Source: Actinomycetospora soli
Lineage (GTDB): Bacteria > Actinomycetota > Actinomycetes > Mycobacteriales > Pseudonocardiaceae
Direction of reading: 5' to 3'
NCBI RefSeq assembly: GCF_021026295.1
Contig: NZ_JAJNDA010000029.1
Span: forward strand, 1-51,969
DNA: 51,969 bases
Shown here: one piece after another, positions 40,971 to 49,287 of the stretch
Numbering within the stretch: position 1 is the first letter of the stretch
Layout: every line of letters starts with the position of its first letter
Notes under the pieces: model-generated
Seen by the model: only the letters and a program-made list of their open reading frames with translations
Database searches by the model: none
Told to the model about the DNA's origin: nothing
Made by a program: the position numbers and the translations under genes

Positions 40971-41249
40971 CTACGGGCCCTGTCGGTCGATGCAAACCTG
41001 TGGCGCGAGTCGGGTGAGCTCTGGGGAACAGTCGAGCACGAGAGCGCGGACGTCGGCGCTCGGGATCGTTCCCTCTGCGTGCAGGACTGCCATGCGGACC
41101 ACGGGGTTCGGCTCGGCGAACAGCGCTCGGGTGACGGGGAGCGGCGCATCGGGACGCTCGCGGCGCTGGTGCAGACCGTGGTGCACCAGCGCGACGTACG
41201 CGCCGAGATCAGGGGACCGGGGACGGTACCCGGCGGGCGGGACGGGCTC
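40971..41249 (-). pseudogene. HEAT-repeat-like protein, C-terminal remnant
   Basis: After an in-frame TGA (41252-41250) the minus strand reads GYRPRSPDLGAYVALVHHGL HQRRERPDAPLPVTRALFAE PNPVVRMAVLHAEG then ADVRALVLDCSPELTRLAPQ. The ADPNPxVRxAVL and DVRALxxDxSPEV patterns are HEAT/variant leucine-rich repeats of cytosolic actinobacterial proteins. No start with a ribosome site exists before GTG 41186, and the N-terminal part is gone, so it is most likely a dead tail. Confidence 0.45.
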
Positions 41250-41265
41250 TCACGAGGATGCGTCG

Positions 41266-41586
41266 TCAGCTGTTGCGACCGTCGAGGAGGGCACGCAGCT
41301 GCTTGGCCGCAGTGACCGCGCACGGCCATCCGGTGTAGAAGGCGAGGTGGGTGATGGTCTCGATGAGTTCTTCAGCGGTGACGCCGTTGTCGAGAGCCGA
41401 GCCGAGATGCATATCGAGCTCGTCAGCGCGGTAGAGAGCGACCAGCGCGGCCACCGTCGCCAGGCTCCGGTCGCGCTTGCTCAGTTGTGGACGTTCCCAG
41501 ACGTCGGCGTAGAGCACGTCGTCGGTGAGCTCCGCGAGTTTCGGGGTGATGTCGCCGATACTGTTCCTGCCCGGGGTTGCGGTCAT
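41266..41586 (-). CDS. Carboxymuconolactone decarboxylase (CMD/AhpD-like) family protein
   Basis: 106 aa. WERPQLSKRDRSLATVAALV ALYRADELDMHLGSALDNGV TAEELIETITHLAFYTGWPC is the CMD pattern (single-domain gamma-carboxymuconolactone decarboxylase-like). The Cys of the AhpD CxxC motif is reduced to one (GWPCAV), so peroxidase-type activity is doubtful. Starts at ATG 41586, overlapping the TGA of the upstream PPOX gene (ATGA), so the two form an operon. Confidence 0.86.
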   Translation of the reverse strand: MTATPGRNSIGDITPKLAELTDDVLYADVWERPQLSKRDRSLATVAALVALYRADELDMHLGSALDNGVTAEELIETITHLAFYTGWPCAVTAAKQLRALLDGRNS

Positions 41587-42005
41587 GACTCGTCCATCCA
41601 GGGTCCGACGCCGCCGATGCGACGAATCGTTGTGCGAATGATGTAACCGGGAGGCGGCCCCGGTGGCAGTTGATACTCGAAATCCGGCGAGACGTACACC
41701 GTGCCGAGTCGGCTCACCAGTTCGGGCGCGCCGCCCTCGGTGACCTCGGCGGTGCCGTGCACGACGAGATTGGGATGCATCCCGTTCGGCAGCGGGGTCC
41801 CGCCGGCGAAGGACAGGGCGATGCGTGGGTCGCGCAGTAGATTTGTGATCTTCCGGTAGCGGCCGAAATGGCCGGTGATGATGGTGTCCCCGTCGAGTCC
41901 GGCCCAGACGACGCTCACCTGGGGTGACCCATCGGGATTCAGGGTGATCATGTGCGCGAGAGCTGTCCCGCTGAGGATCAGCTCTCGGGCCGAGGTGGGA
42001 AGCAC
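41583..42005 (-). CDS. PPOX-class (F420/FMN split-barrel) oxidoreductase
   Basis: 140 aa from GTG 42005. Split-barrel flavin/F420 fold: LIMITLNPDGSPQVSVVWAG-like block (here ALAHMITLNPDGSPQVSVVW), DTIITGHFGRYRKITNLLRD PRIALSF, and NGMHPNLVVHGTAEVTEGG. Family members reduce small molecules with F420H2 or FMN in the cytoplasm. Coupled to the CMD gene and divergent from the GlxA-like regulator at 42077, which may control both. Confidence 0.83.
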   Translation of the reverse strand: MLPTSARELILSGTALAHMITLNPDGSPQVSVVWAGLDGDTIITGHFGRYRKITNLLRDPRIALSFAGGTPLPNGMHPNLVVHGTAEVTEGGAPELVSRLGTVYVSPDFEYQLPPGPPPGYIIRTTIRRIGGVGPWMDES

Positions 42006-42076
42006 GACGTCGAGCCTGGACCGGCCGGGAAGTCGGCACGAGCCGCCTGGGAGACACATCGTGGAAGGATCGGGCC

Positions 42077-43060
42077 ATGGAGCGGCACCGGATCGCGATC
42101 CTCGTTCGCGACGGGGTCCTGGCGATGGAGCTCGGGATCGTGCATCGCGTGTTCGGCGAGGCGCGCGACGAGCAGGGGCGGGCGTTGTACGACGTGCTGA
42201 CCTGCGCGCTCAGGGCGGGCTCGGTCCGCACGGACGGCGACTTCACCGTCGAGGTCGAGCACGGACCCGAGTTGCTCGCCGAGGCTTCGACGGTGATCGT
42301 CGCGGCGACGGACCACGATGCCGTCGACACTGCAGCCATCGAGGACAGCGGGCTGGCAGACGCGCTGCGCCGCATCCCCACGGGGACACGACTGGCATCC
42401 ATCTGTACTGCCGCCTTCGTCCTGGCCGCGGCGGGTCTGCTCGACGGTCGACGCGCCACCACCCACTGGGCACAGGTGGAGGCGTTCCGCGAGCGCTACC
42501 CCGCCGTGTCGGTCCGGTCGGACGTGCTCTACACCGATGATGGTGAGGTCTTGACGTCGGCCGGAGTCGCCTCTGTCACGGACATGTGCCTGCACATGGT
42601 CCAGGCCGACCACGGCATCGCAGTCGGAACTGCCGTCGCTCGCCGCGTGGTGACACCCCCTCACCGTGGAGCCGATGAAGCGCAGCTCATCCAGCGACCG
42701 GTCGCCGAGCCCGGCATCGCCGGAACGGCCCGTGCGCGTCGTTGGGCGCTCGAGCACCTCGACACGGTGATCACGCTGCGCGATCTGGCGGAGCGCGAGG
42801 AGGTCAGCACCCGCACCTTGACGCGCCGTTTCCGCGAGGAGACCGGGACGTCCCCGACGCAGTGGCTGCTGGCGCGTCGACTCGATCGAGCCCGTGAACT
42901 GTTGGAGACGACCGATCTCGGCGTCGACGCCATCGCCGCCCGATGCGGATTCGGGAGTGCCGCCGCCATGCGCCTGCACATGCGCACCATCCTGCGCGTC
43001 TCCCCGTCGACCTACCGGCAGGCTTTCCAGCTCCTCCAGTCCGACGGGCCGCACCATTGA
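42077..43060 (+). CDS. GlxA-type AraC regulator (DJ-1/PfpI domain plus AraC HTH)
   Basis: 327 aa. N-terminal DJ-1/PfpI-like domain (HRIAILVRDGVLAMELGIVH, SICTAAFVLAAAGLLDGRRA TTHW, VLTSAGVASVTDMCLHMV) and a C-terminal AraC domain (LEHLDTVITLRDLAEREEVS TRTLTRRFREETGTSP then LDRARELLETTDLGVDAIAA RCGFGSAAAMRLHM). The DJ-1 nucleophile position is Cys (ICTA). Such proteins respond to nitrogen or amine metabolites. Divergent from the PPOX/CMD operon with 71 bp between starts. Confidence 0.9.
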   Translation: MERHRIAILVRDGVLAMELGIVHRVFGEARDEQGRALYDVLTCALRAGSVRTDGDFTVEVEHGPELLAEASTVIVAATDHDAVDTAAIEDSGLADALRRIPTGTRLASICTAAFVLAAAGLLDGRRATTHWAQVEAFRERYPAVSVRSDVLYTDDGEVLTSAGVASVTDMCLHMVQADHGIAVGTAVARRVVTPPHRGADEAQLIQRPVAEPGIAGTARARRWALEHLDTVITLRDLAEREEVSTRTLTRRFREETGTSPTQWLLARRLDRARELLETTDLGVDAIAARCGFGSAAAMRLHMRTILRVSPSTYRQAFQLLQSDGPHH

Positions 43061-43362
43061 TGTGACGGGGACCGCCATCCCCGACGTCGGCCGGTTTCCC
43101 GATGACCAGCAGGCAGCCTCGCTTCCGATGCGACCTCGTACGGGTTCACAGCTGTTGGCGCGCCCGGTCGGGGCATCGAGCGCCACCACGTGAAAGGCAG
43201 CGGACAGGTCGCTCAGCGGAGCTACGAAGGGTGGCCTGACCCAGGCTTCCTGTGGACGATCTCGTTCGTGACGTGTCCCTGCTGACTGAGTTCCAGCCTC
43301 TGCTCGGTCGGCCGGATGCCGGGGTGGTCGCGTCACGCGTCGAGGTCGGCTGGTGCGCCATG
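43061..43362. other. 302-bp convergent intergenic space
   Basis: Between the GlxA-like gene (plus) and the hydroxyquinol dioxygenase gene (minus). No supported gene and no strong hairpin seen. Confidence 0.45.
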
Positions 43363-44202
43363 TCAGGCCGGCGCGAGCACGAAGTCGTAGGTCGACCGCC
43401 ACTGCGCGTCGGCGTCCTCCCGCCGTTCGAAGGGGGCGATCAGGGACTCCTTCACCCCGAAGACGGCATCGGATTCGAGGTAGACGTCGCCGCCGACGAA
43501 GGTGTGCGTGACGAGCTCCCGGTGGCCCGGGGCGGTCACCAGGAAGTGCATGTGGGCGGGGCGGTAGGGGTGGCGTCCCAGCCGGCTCAACATCTGGCCC
43601 ACGGGTCCGTCGTCGGGAATCGGGTACGAGGTCGGCTTGATCCCGCGGAACCGGTAGCGGCCGTCGTCGCCGGTGATGAAGCGGCCCCGGTTGTTCCACG
43701 TCGGCTGGAGGTCGGGCTGCTGGACGTCGTAGAAGCCGTCCGCGTTGTCCGACCAGACGTCGAGGCAGGCGCCCTCGAGGGGACGGCCCTGCAGGTCCAG
43801 GACCCGACCCTCGAACTGACAGCTCTCCCCCTTGCCGTCCAGACATATGTCGGCGCCCATGGGGAGAACGGGTGCCCCGTCGACGTGGAAGGGGCCGAAG
43901 ACGGTGCTCTCGGTGGCCCCCGTGGGACGACGGTGGTCGATCGCGTCGACGAGCATCGAGAGGCCGAGTACGTCCGACAGGAGGATGAACTCCTGGCGCT
44001 CGACGGAGCAGATCTGGCCGGTCCTCGTGAGGAAGTCGATCGCCAGGTTCCATTCCGCGGTGGTGAGTCGGACGTCCTCGGTGAAGGCGTGGAGGTGCTT
44101 GACGAGTGATGTCATCACCTCGGCCAGACGCGGGTCGACGTCGGGTCCCATCCGGGAGTTCACGGTCTCGGCCGAGGCGGCTTCGGTGAAGTACCGGGTC
44201 AT
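43363..44202 (-). CDS. tsdC: Hydroxyquinol 1,2-dioxygenase (intradiol)
   Basis: 279 aa. N-terminal helical dimerisation part (VMTSLVKHLHAFTEDVRLTT AEWNLAIDFLT, IEFILLSDVLGLSMLVDAI in style) and beta-sandwich with the Fe(III) ligands: Tyr in NADGFYDVQQPD, Tyr in GIKPTSYPIPDDGPVG, and His-x-His in RPAHMHFLVTAPG. It cleaves 1,2,4-trihydroxybenzene between the two vicinal hydroxyls to maleylacetate. Last gene of a three-gene minus operon after the decarboxylase (36 bp gap). Catechol or chlorocatechol dioxygenase is the alternative, but the partner genes favour hydroxyquinol. Confidence 0.88.
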   Translation of the reverse strand: MTRYFTEAASAETVNSRMGPDVDPRLAEVMTSLVKHLHAFTEDVRLTTAEWNLAIDFLTRTGQICSVERQEFILLSDVLGLSMLVDAIDHRRPTGATESTVFGPFHVDGAPVLPMGADICLDGKGESCQFEGRVLDLQGRPLEGACLDVWSDNADGFYDVQQPDLQPTWNNRGRFITGDDGRYRFRGIKPTSYPIPDDGPVGQMLSRLGRHPYRPAHMHFLVTAPGHRELVTHTFVGGDVYLESDAVFGVKESLIAPFERREDADAQWRSTYDFVLAPA

Positions 44203-44238
44203 GAACCGACCTCCTCGTCGATGAAGGGACGCACGCTC

Positions 44239-45228
44239 CTACCGGTCCAGCTTGAACAGGCGACGCGCGTTGGTGCGCCCGATCTTGACCCGGTCGGCCT
44301 CGGAGATGGTCGCGGTGTCGAACCAGTCCGCGGCGTGGTCGATGTTTTCGAAGGGCCAGTCGGTCGAGAACAGGATCCGCTCCGAGCCGAGCTCGAGGAC
44401 GGCGTCGATCAGGGTCTGGGTGCGGAAGTTCCCGGACGTCGTGATGTGGAAGTTCTCGGTGAAGTAGTCGACGAACCGTCGCTTCGCGGGGTGGGCAGGC
44501 GGAACCGTGACCCAGGCGTTGCGATTGTCGATCCGCCACAGCATGGCCGGGATGCCTTCGCCCATGTGGCCGAGGACGATCTGCAGCGACGGGTGCTCGT
44601 CGAACAGGCCCGAACCCATCAGACGCAGTGCGTGGACCGCGGTCTCCTGCGCGAAGCCCCAGGTCGGCCCGAGCAGCCACGGGTGGCCGTCGTAGATGCG
44701 GGCGTCCTGCGGCAGTGGGTTGCGCGGGTGCAGGTAGAAGGGCACGTCCAGGCGGGCGACCTCGGCCCAGAACGGGCGGTACTGCGGCAGGTCGTAGTAG
44801 AGGAGGTCCTGGCCGTCGCCCTGCTCGGCGTCCTGGGAGAAGCCGTTGACCAGGGCGCCGACGAAGCCCAGCTCGGTGACGCACCGATTCAGTTCCTGCG
44901 CCGCGGCCTCCGGGTCCTGCAGCGGCAGCGCCGCGAAGGCGCGGAAGCGGTCCGGTCGGCGCGCGCACTCCTCGGCCAGCGTGTCGTTGGCGCGTCGTGC
45001 GACCTCGACGGCCCGGGTCCGGTCGGTGATCGCCTGCACGGCGGGCGCGTTGAGCGAGAGGATCATCGTCTCGATGCCGTGTTCGTCCATCAGCTTCAGG
45101 CGCGTGTCCTGGATGTCGAGGAGGCGGGACTGCAGCTCCTCCCAGTACGGGCCGGGAACGAAGCCGGCGGAGTCCTGGATGGTGTCGGGGATGGCGAAGT
45201 GTTCCTCGAGGGCGATCTTGCCGTTCAT
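44239..45228 (-). CDS. tsdA: Gamma-resorcylate (2,6-dihydroxybenzoate) decarboxylase
   Basis: 329 aa amidohydrolase-superfamily (ACMSD-like) enzyme. Metal residues are visible in IALEEHFAIP (E8, H10), in YLHPRNPLP, in IVLGHMGEGIP and in ILFSTDWPFENID. The sequence MNGKIALEEHFAIPDTIQDS and LNAPAVQAITDR is that of reversible 2,6- and 2,3-dihydroxybenzoate decarboxylases. It yields resorcinol from gamma-resorcylate without cofactors beyond the metal. It lies between hydroxylase and ring-cleavage genes on the same strand, the same set as the Rhodococcus jostii RHA1 tsd genes (from memory). Confidence 0.92.
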   Translation of the reverse strand: MNGKIALEEHFAIPDTIQDSAGFVPGPYWEELQSRLLDIQDTRLKLMDEHGIETMILSLNAPAVQAITDRTRAVEVARRANDTLAEECARRPDRFRAFAALPLQDPEAAAQELNRCVTELGFVGALVNGFSQDAEQGDGQDLLYYDLPQYRPFWAEVARLDVPFYLHPRNPLPQDARIYDGHPWLLGPTWGFAQETAVHALRLMGSGLFDEHPSLQIVLGHMGEGIPAMLWRIDNRNAWVTVPPAHPAKRRFVDYFTENFHITTSGNFRTQTLIDAVLELGSERILFSTDWPFENIDHAADWFDTATISEADRVKIGRTNARRLFKLDR

Positions 45229-45303
45229 GTCTTCCGGGCTCCCTGGGTCGATCGTCGAACACGTGGATGTCGAGATGGCACCTCGGACGAGGTGCGGGTG
45301 CGG

Positions 45304-46830
45304 TCAGTCGCGGCTGAGCGCGCTGAAGAGTTCCTTCAGCAGTGAGACGAGCTCCTCGGCGTCGCGAGCCAGTCCGAAGACGTAGCTGTCGGGACGCACC
45401 ACGGCCGCGACGCAGCCGGTCTCGGCGAACCACCGGGCGTAGACGCCGCCGCTGTCCGAGATCTCGGCACCGCCGAACATGCTGGCGATGCCGAAGGCGA
45501 TCTGTCGTCCGCCGATGGCGGCGAAGGCGTCGTGATCGTCCTGGGAGAGCCGGGCGAGAGCCTCCCGACCGGTCGCCACGATGAGCCACCCGGTTCCTGC
45601 GATCTCGTCGAACAGGGCGGTCCGCGTGGACGTCGAGACGAGGCCCTGGGGGAAGAGGTCCCCGTGGTTGGCGATGAGCCCGCCACGCAGCGGCGGGTAG
45701 CGGAGCTTGTCCGGCTTCCGGTTCGCCTTCCGCGCGGCGATCATCCGGGCGTCGCGTTCCCGGGCTTCTGCGGGGTCGCGCATCGTCTGGACGCGGCCCA
45801 GCTCGATGGCCTTCTCGGTGATGAACCGGACGTGCGGCTCGCGTTCGGGCTGATAGCGGTCGAGCAGCGACTCGGCGTGCCCGTCCAGGACCATGCCGAG
45901 CTTCCACGCCAGGTTCCGGGCGTCCCGGATCCCCGAGACCATGCCCTGGGCGAGGAAGGGCGGCATCTCGTGCGCGGCGTCGCCGGCCAGCATGATCCGT
46001 CCGCTCCGCCACGTCTCGACGATGCGGGAGCGGAACGTGTAGTTGGCGACCCGGATCAGGTCGGCGTCCTCCGGGGAGAGGAAGGCCGCGACCCGCGGCC
46101 ACACGTTCTCGGGCTTCACCACCTCGTCGCGGCTCGTGCCGGCGTCGAGCCGGAAGGAGAAGCGGTGGTACCGCGGCCCGATGTTGACGATCGCGATGGG
46201 TTCCGCCGGGTCGCAGACCTGCCGGAACGTGGGCAGGCCGGGCACGTCGTGGCGCAGTTCGAAGTCGCAGACCAGCCAGTTCTCGAAGAAGCCGTAGTCG
46301 TCCACCCGGCTCTTCAGATGGCCACGGACGAACCCGTTGCCGCCGTCGCAGCCCACCACGTAGCGGGCGCGGACGACGTCCTCGGCGCCGTCCGTGCCGC
46401 GGGCGTGCAGCTCGACGCCCTCGTCGTCCTCGGTGATGGCGGTGACGGTGAGCCCGCGTCGGACCTCGACCCCCGGGGTGCTCTGCACCAGACCGTCGAT
46501 GACGTCCTCGACGTGGGGCTGGAACATCATGTACTGCGACGGCCAGCCGCAGCGGCCGGGATTGTCGTACTCGATGTCCAGCAGGACGTCGTCCTGCGCG
46601 TTGACCCAGACGTACCCGGGCTGGACGTTGGTCCCGGGAAGCATCTTCTCGGCGATGCCCAACTTCTGGAACGTCCGCATCGTCTCGTCGTCGAAGGCGG
46701 CGGCGCGGGGCAGGTTGTAGCGGCCCTCGTAGCGTTCCAGCACGGCCACGCGGCGGCCCTGCTGCCCGAGGAGAGCGGCGAGCGTCATCCCCGTCGGCCC
46801 GTAGCCGACGATGGCGACATCGAGATCCAT
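45304..46830 (-). CDS. tsdB: FAD-dependent aromatic hydroxylase (resorcinol hydroxylase, MhpA-like)
   Basis: 508 aa class A flavoprotein monooxygenase. FAD-binding DVAIVGYGPTGMTLAALLGQ then RRVAVLERYEGRYNLPRA, DG motif YVVGCDGGNGFVRGHL, and GRIMLAGDAAHEMPPFLAQG then SGIRDARNLAWKL. A thioredoxin-like C-terminal part follows. By sequence it is closest to MhpA-type hydroxylases; beside a resorcylate decarboxylase and a hydroxyquinol dioxygenase the substrate is probably resorcinol, giving hydroxyquinol with NAD(P)H and O2. ATG 46830 follows GAAAGG by 5 bp. First gene of the operon, facing the operator at 46933-46972. Confidence 0.9.
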   Translation of the reverse strand: MDLDVAIVGYGPTGMTLAALLGQQGRRVAVLERYEGRYNLPRAAAFDDETMRTFQKLGIAEKMLPGTNVQPGYVWVNAQDDVLLDIEYDNPGRCGWPSQYMMFQPHVEDVIDGLVQSTPGVEVRRGLTVTAITEDDEGVELHARGTDGAEDVVRARYVVGCDGGNGFVRGHLKSRVDDYGFFENWLVCDFELRHDVPGLPTFRQVCDPAEPIAIVNIGPRYHRFSFRLDAGTSRDEVVKPENVWPRVAAFLSPEDADLIRVANYTFRSRIVETWRSGRIMLAGDAAHEMPPFLAQGMVSGIRDARNLAWKLGMVLDGHAESLLDRYQPEREPHVRFITEKAIELGRVQTMRDPAEARERDARMIAARKANRKPDKLRYPPLRGGLIANHGDLFPQGLVSTSTRTALFDEIAGTGWLIVATGREALARLSQDDHDAFAAIGGRQIAFGIASMFGGAEISDSGGVYARWFAETGCVAAVVRPDSYVFGLARDAEELVSLLKELFSALSRD

Positions 46831-46932
46831 GGCTGCCTTTCTGGACTGCACCGTGAGAGGGGCCCGCCGGCGGGCGAGGGCGACGGGGCCTGTACATGCG
46901 ACCGGCGCCGGGAGTTCCCAGCGGGCTGCTCG

Positions 46933-46978
46933 GGTTTCACCATCATGCATTGACTTGCTTCATGGTGAAACCTACTGT
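46933..46978 (+). promoter_or_regulatory. Transporter promoter embedded in a long inverted repeat (IclR-type operator)
   Basis: GGTTTCACCAT (46933-46943) and ATGGTGAAACC (46962-46972) are exact reverse complements 18 bp apart. Between and beyond them TTGACT (46950-46955) and TACTGT (46973-46978) form a near-consensus -35/-10 pair with a 17-bp spacer that contains the right arm. A dimer on the arms would block or organise both divergent promoters (transporter to the right, hydroxylase operon to the left). The IclR regulator at 48437 is the obvious candidate. Confidence 0.72.
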
Positions 46979-46984
46979 CCGCTC

Positions 46985-47083
46985 GTGTCAAACCTCACAG
47001 GGAGCGCAGGTCTGATCGGCAACGACCGCGGAGCCCGCAGCGACGGCGCCCTCGTCGGCGCCTCCGCCGTCCTCACCGACTGA
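46985..47083 (+). CDS. Possible leaderless 32-aa leader peptide before the transporter
   Basis: GTG 46985 lies 7 bp after the -10 element, so it may be the first codon of the mRNA. The frame VSNLTGSAGLIGNDRGARSD then GALVGASAVLTD runs to TGA at 47081-47083, 31 bp before the transporter ATG. No family. It could be a regulatory upstream reading frame or chance; GC3 bias is modest. Confidence 0.35.
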   Translation: MSNLTGSAGLIGNDRGARSDGALVGASAVLTD

Positions 47084-47114
47084 TCCCGCCCACCCCGCCT
47101 CGCAGGAGTCCGCC

Positions 47115-48389
47115 ATGTCCCACGTGCCCCCCACCGGTGCGGAGCGCAGCCACCGCGCCGTCCTGCCCCTCGCCGCGGCGTTCGCCGCCCTCGAGGGCTA
47201 CGACCTCGCCTGCTACGGCGTCACCGTCCCGTCACTGCTCGCCGACCGCTCGCTCGGTGCCGACAAGGCCGCGGCGGGCACCGTCGGCGCCCTCGTCGCC
47301 GTCGGGATGCTCGTGGGCGCGGCGGTCTGCGCCGCCACGATCCGCAGGTACGGGAGCCGGCGGCTCCTGATCGCCGGATCGACCCTGTTCTCGGTCGCCA
47401 TGCTGGTGTGCGCTGCCGCGCCCACGTTCGCGCTGTTCGGAGCCGCCCGACTCGTCGTGGGTGTCGGGCTGGGCATCGTCCTGCCGACCGTCACCGCCTA
47501 CGTCGCCGACCTCTCCGCGCCCGGCCGGCGCGCTCGCAACGTCGGGCTGATGATGTCCGGCTACGCCGCAGGCGCGCTGCTCGCGCCGCTGCTCGGGGCG
47601 GCGATCCTGGGTGGGGCGAGCTGGCACTGGATCTACGTGATCGGCGGTGTCCCGGCCATCGTCCTGGTCCCGCTGGCGATCCGGCTCCTGCCCGAGAGCC
47701 CCGTCCACACCGCCGACGGCGCCGCCGAGCGAGGCGCCCTCCTCGGGCTGCGGCCGCTGCTCGCGCCCGGCGTCCGCGCTGCCACCCTGCTGTTCTGGGT
47801 CGTCTCGTTCTGCGGTCTGTTGCTGGTCTTCGGGATCTCCACCTGGCTCCCGACCATCATGCAGGCCGCCGGGTACTCGCTCGGTTCGTCGCTGCTGCAG
47901 ACCGCCGCGATGTGGGTCGGAGCCGGTCTCGGGATGGTCGCCGGCGGTCGCGTGGCGGACCGGATCGGGATTAAGCCCGTGGTCACCGTCGCCTTCCTCG
48001 CGGGGGCCGCGGCCCTCGTCGTGATGAGCCTGCGTCCGCCGCTGGTGCTGCTGTTCGCCCTCATGTTCGTCGCCGGCCTGGGCTTCATCGGGTCGCAGGT
48101 GCTCACCAACGCGTTCATCGTGAGCCACTACCCGGCCGAGCTGCGGGGGCGCGCGATCGGGTGGGCCCTCTCCGTCGGTCGGCTCGGCGCCATCACCGGC
48201 CCGCTCCTCGGCGCCGCGATCCTGTCCTCGGGGCTGGGTGTCGCCTGGAACTTCTACCTGTTCGCCGTGCCCGGTCTCCTCGGCGCCGCACTCGCCGCGG
48301 CCGTCCCGGCGATCGCCGTCCACCGCGACGCCCGGGGCGGGCACGCGGTTCCCGACGACGGGTCGCGGCGACCGGAGGCGATCGCCTGA
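47115..48389 (+). CDS. MFS transporter, aromatic acid:H+ symporter type
   Basis: 424 aa, twelve helices. AAHS-family marks: AAFAALEGYDLACYGVTVPS (helix 1 with the Asp of DxxD-like signal), RRYGSRRLLIAGSTLFSVAM, RLVVGVGLGIVLPTVTAYVA DLSAPGRRARNVGLMMSGYA in the first half and GGRVADRIGIKPVVTVAF in the second. It probably imports gamma-resorcylate or a related hydroxybenzoate. AGGAG precedes the ATG. Divergent from the catabolic operon across the shared operator, and followed by the IclR regulator. Confidence 0.88.
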   Translation: MSHVPPTGAERSHRAVLPLAAAFAALEGYDLACYGVTVPSLLADRSLGADKAAAGTVGALVAVGMLVGAAVCAATIRRYGSRRLLIAGSTLFSVAMLVCAAAPTFALFGAARLVVGVGLGIVLPTVTAYVADLSAPGRRARNVGLMMSGYAAGALLAPLLGAAILGGASWHWIYVIGGVPAIVLVPLAIRLLPESPVHTADGAAERGALLGLRPLLAPGVRAATLLFWVVSFCGLLLVFGISTWLPTIMQAAGYSLGSSLLQTAAMWVGAGLGMVAGGRVADRIGIKPVVTVAFLAGAAALVVMSLRPPLVLLFALMFVAGLGFIGSQVLTNAFIVSHYPAELRGRAIGWALSVGRLGAITGPLLGAAILSSGLGVAWNFYLFAVPGLLGAALAAAVPAIAVHRDARGGHAVPDDGSRRPEAIA

Positions 48390-48436
48390 CCGCGGGCGCG
48401 ACCGGGGGGCACGGGCGGCCGACTAGGCTCGTGCCC

Positions 48437-49216
48437 GTGGCCCCCGCAGCCGTCCCGGAACCGGATCAGGACGCCGCGCCCGCCCGCCAGGGCATCCAGT
48501 CCGTCGAGATCGCGATGACCGTTCTGACCGCTCTCGAGCAGGGGCGGGGCCCGATGAGCCTCACCGCGATCGCGGCGGCCGCGGGTGGCATGGGGGTCAG
48601 CAAGGCCTACCGGTACCTCGTCAGCCTCGGACGGGTCGGGCTCGTGGCGCAGTCCCCGAGTTCCGGGCTCTACGACATGGGACCGGCGATGCGGCGCCTC
48701 GGCGCCGAGTCGCTGCGGCGGGTCGACGAGGTCGGTCTCGCCTCGGAGTACGCGCCCGTGCTGCGCGACCGCCTGGGCCACGCGGTCAACCTGGCCGTCT
48801 GGGGCGACGCCGGGCCGGTGATCGTGCGCTGGGACTACGGGGCCTACGCGCTGCCCATCACCGTCCGCGTCGGCGCGACGATGCCCCTGCTCGCGTCGTC
48901 CGTCGGTCGGGTCTACCTCGCCCACCTCCCCGCCACGCTCACCGACCCGGTCCTGCGTTCCGAGGACGCCGACCTCGACGAGGCGGGACGCATCGGCGAG
49001 GAGGTCCGGGACCGTGGGTACGCCGTGACCTCCGGCGGCGTGATCCCCGGCGTCACCTCGATCGCCGCGCCCGTCTTCACCGCCGGCGAGTCGCTGCCGC
49101 TCGCGGTCGCCGTCGCACTCCCGGCCCGCGCCGCGACCGACGAGGAGATCGACCGGGTCGTCGGCGCGCTCCTCTCGGTCACGGCGACCATGTCGAGCGA
49201 GCTCGGCGCTCGGTAG
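48437..49216 (+). CDS. IclR-family regulator of the resorcylate cluster
   Basis: 259 aa. N-terminal winged helix (QGIQSVEIAMTVLTALEQGR GPMSLTAIAAAAGGMGVSKA YRYLVSLGRVGLVAQ) and C-terminal GAF-like effector domain (VDEVGLASEYAPVLRDRLGH AVNLAVWGDAGPVIVRWDYG, PLLASSVGRVYLAHL). The expected effector is the aromatic substrate. TAGGCT at 48424-48429 ends 7 bp before GTG 48437, so the transcript is probably leaderless. It should bind the inverted repeat at 46933-46972. The RHA1 tsd cluster is, as I recall, also under an IclR-type regulator. Confidence 0.88.
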   Translation: MAPAAVPEPDQDAAPARQGIQSVEIAMTVLTALEQGRGPMSLTAIAAAAGGMGVSKAYRYLVSLGRVGLVAQSPSSGLYDMGPAMRRLGAESLRRVDEVGLASEYAPVLRDRLGHAVNLAVWGDAGPVIVRWDYGAYALPITVRVGATMPLLASSVGRVYLAHLPATLTDPVLRSEDADLDEAGRIGEEVRDRGYAVTSGGVIPGVTSIAAPVFTAGESLPLAVAVALPARAATDEEIDRVVGALLSVTATMSSELGAR

Positions 49217-49287
49217 GTCTCGGTCGGACTCCGTGGTCCGACCGCGACGGGATGGTCTCCTCGGCGAGACCGCAGGCACCTGCCCGC

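Noticed and set aside
41978..46897. An open frame of over 1,600 codons on the minus strand across the catabolic operon
   Set aside because: Arg/Pro/His-rich translation typical of an alternate frame in high-GC DNA; the real hydroxylase, decarboxylase and dioxygenase genes explain the stretch.
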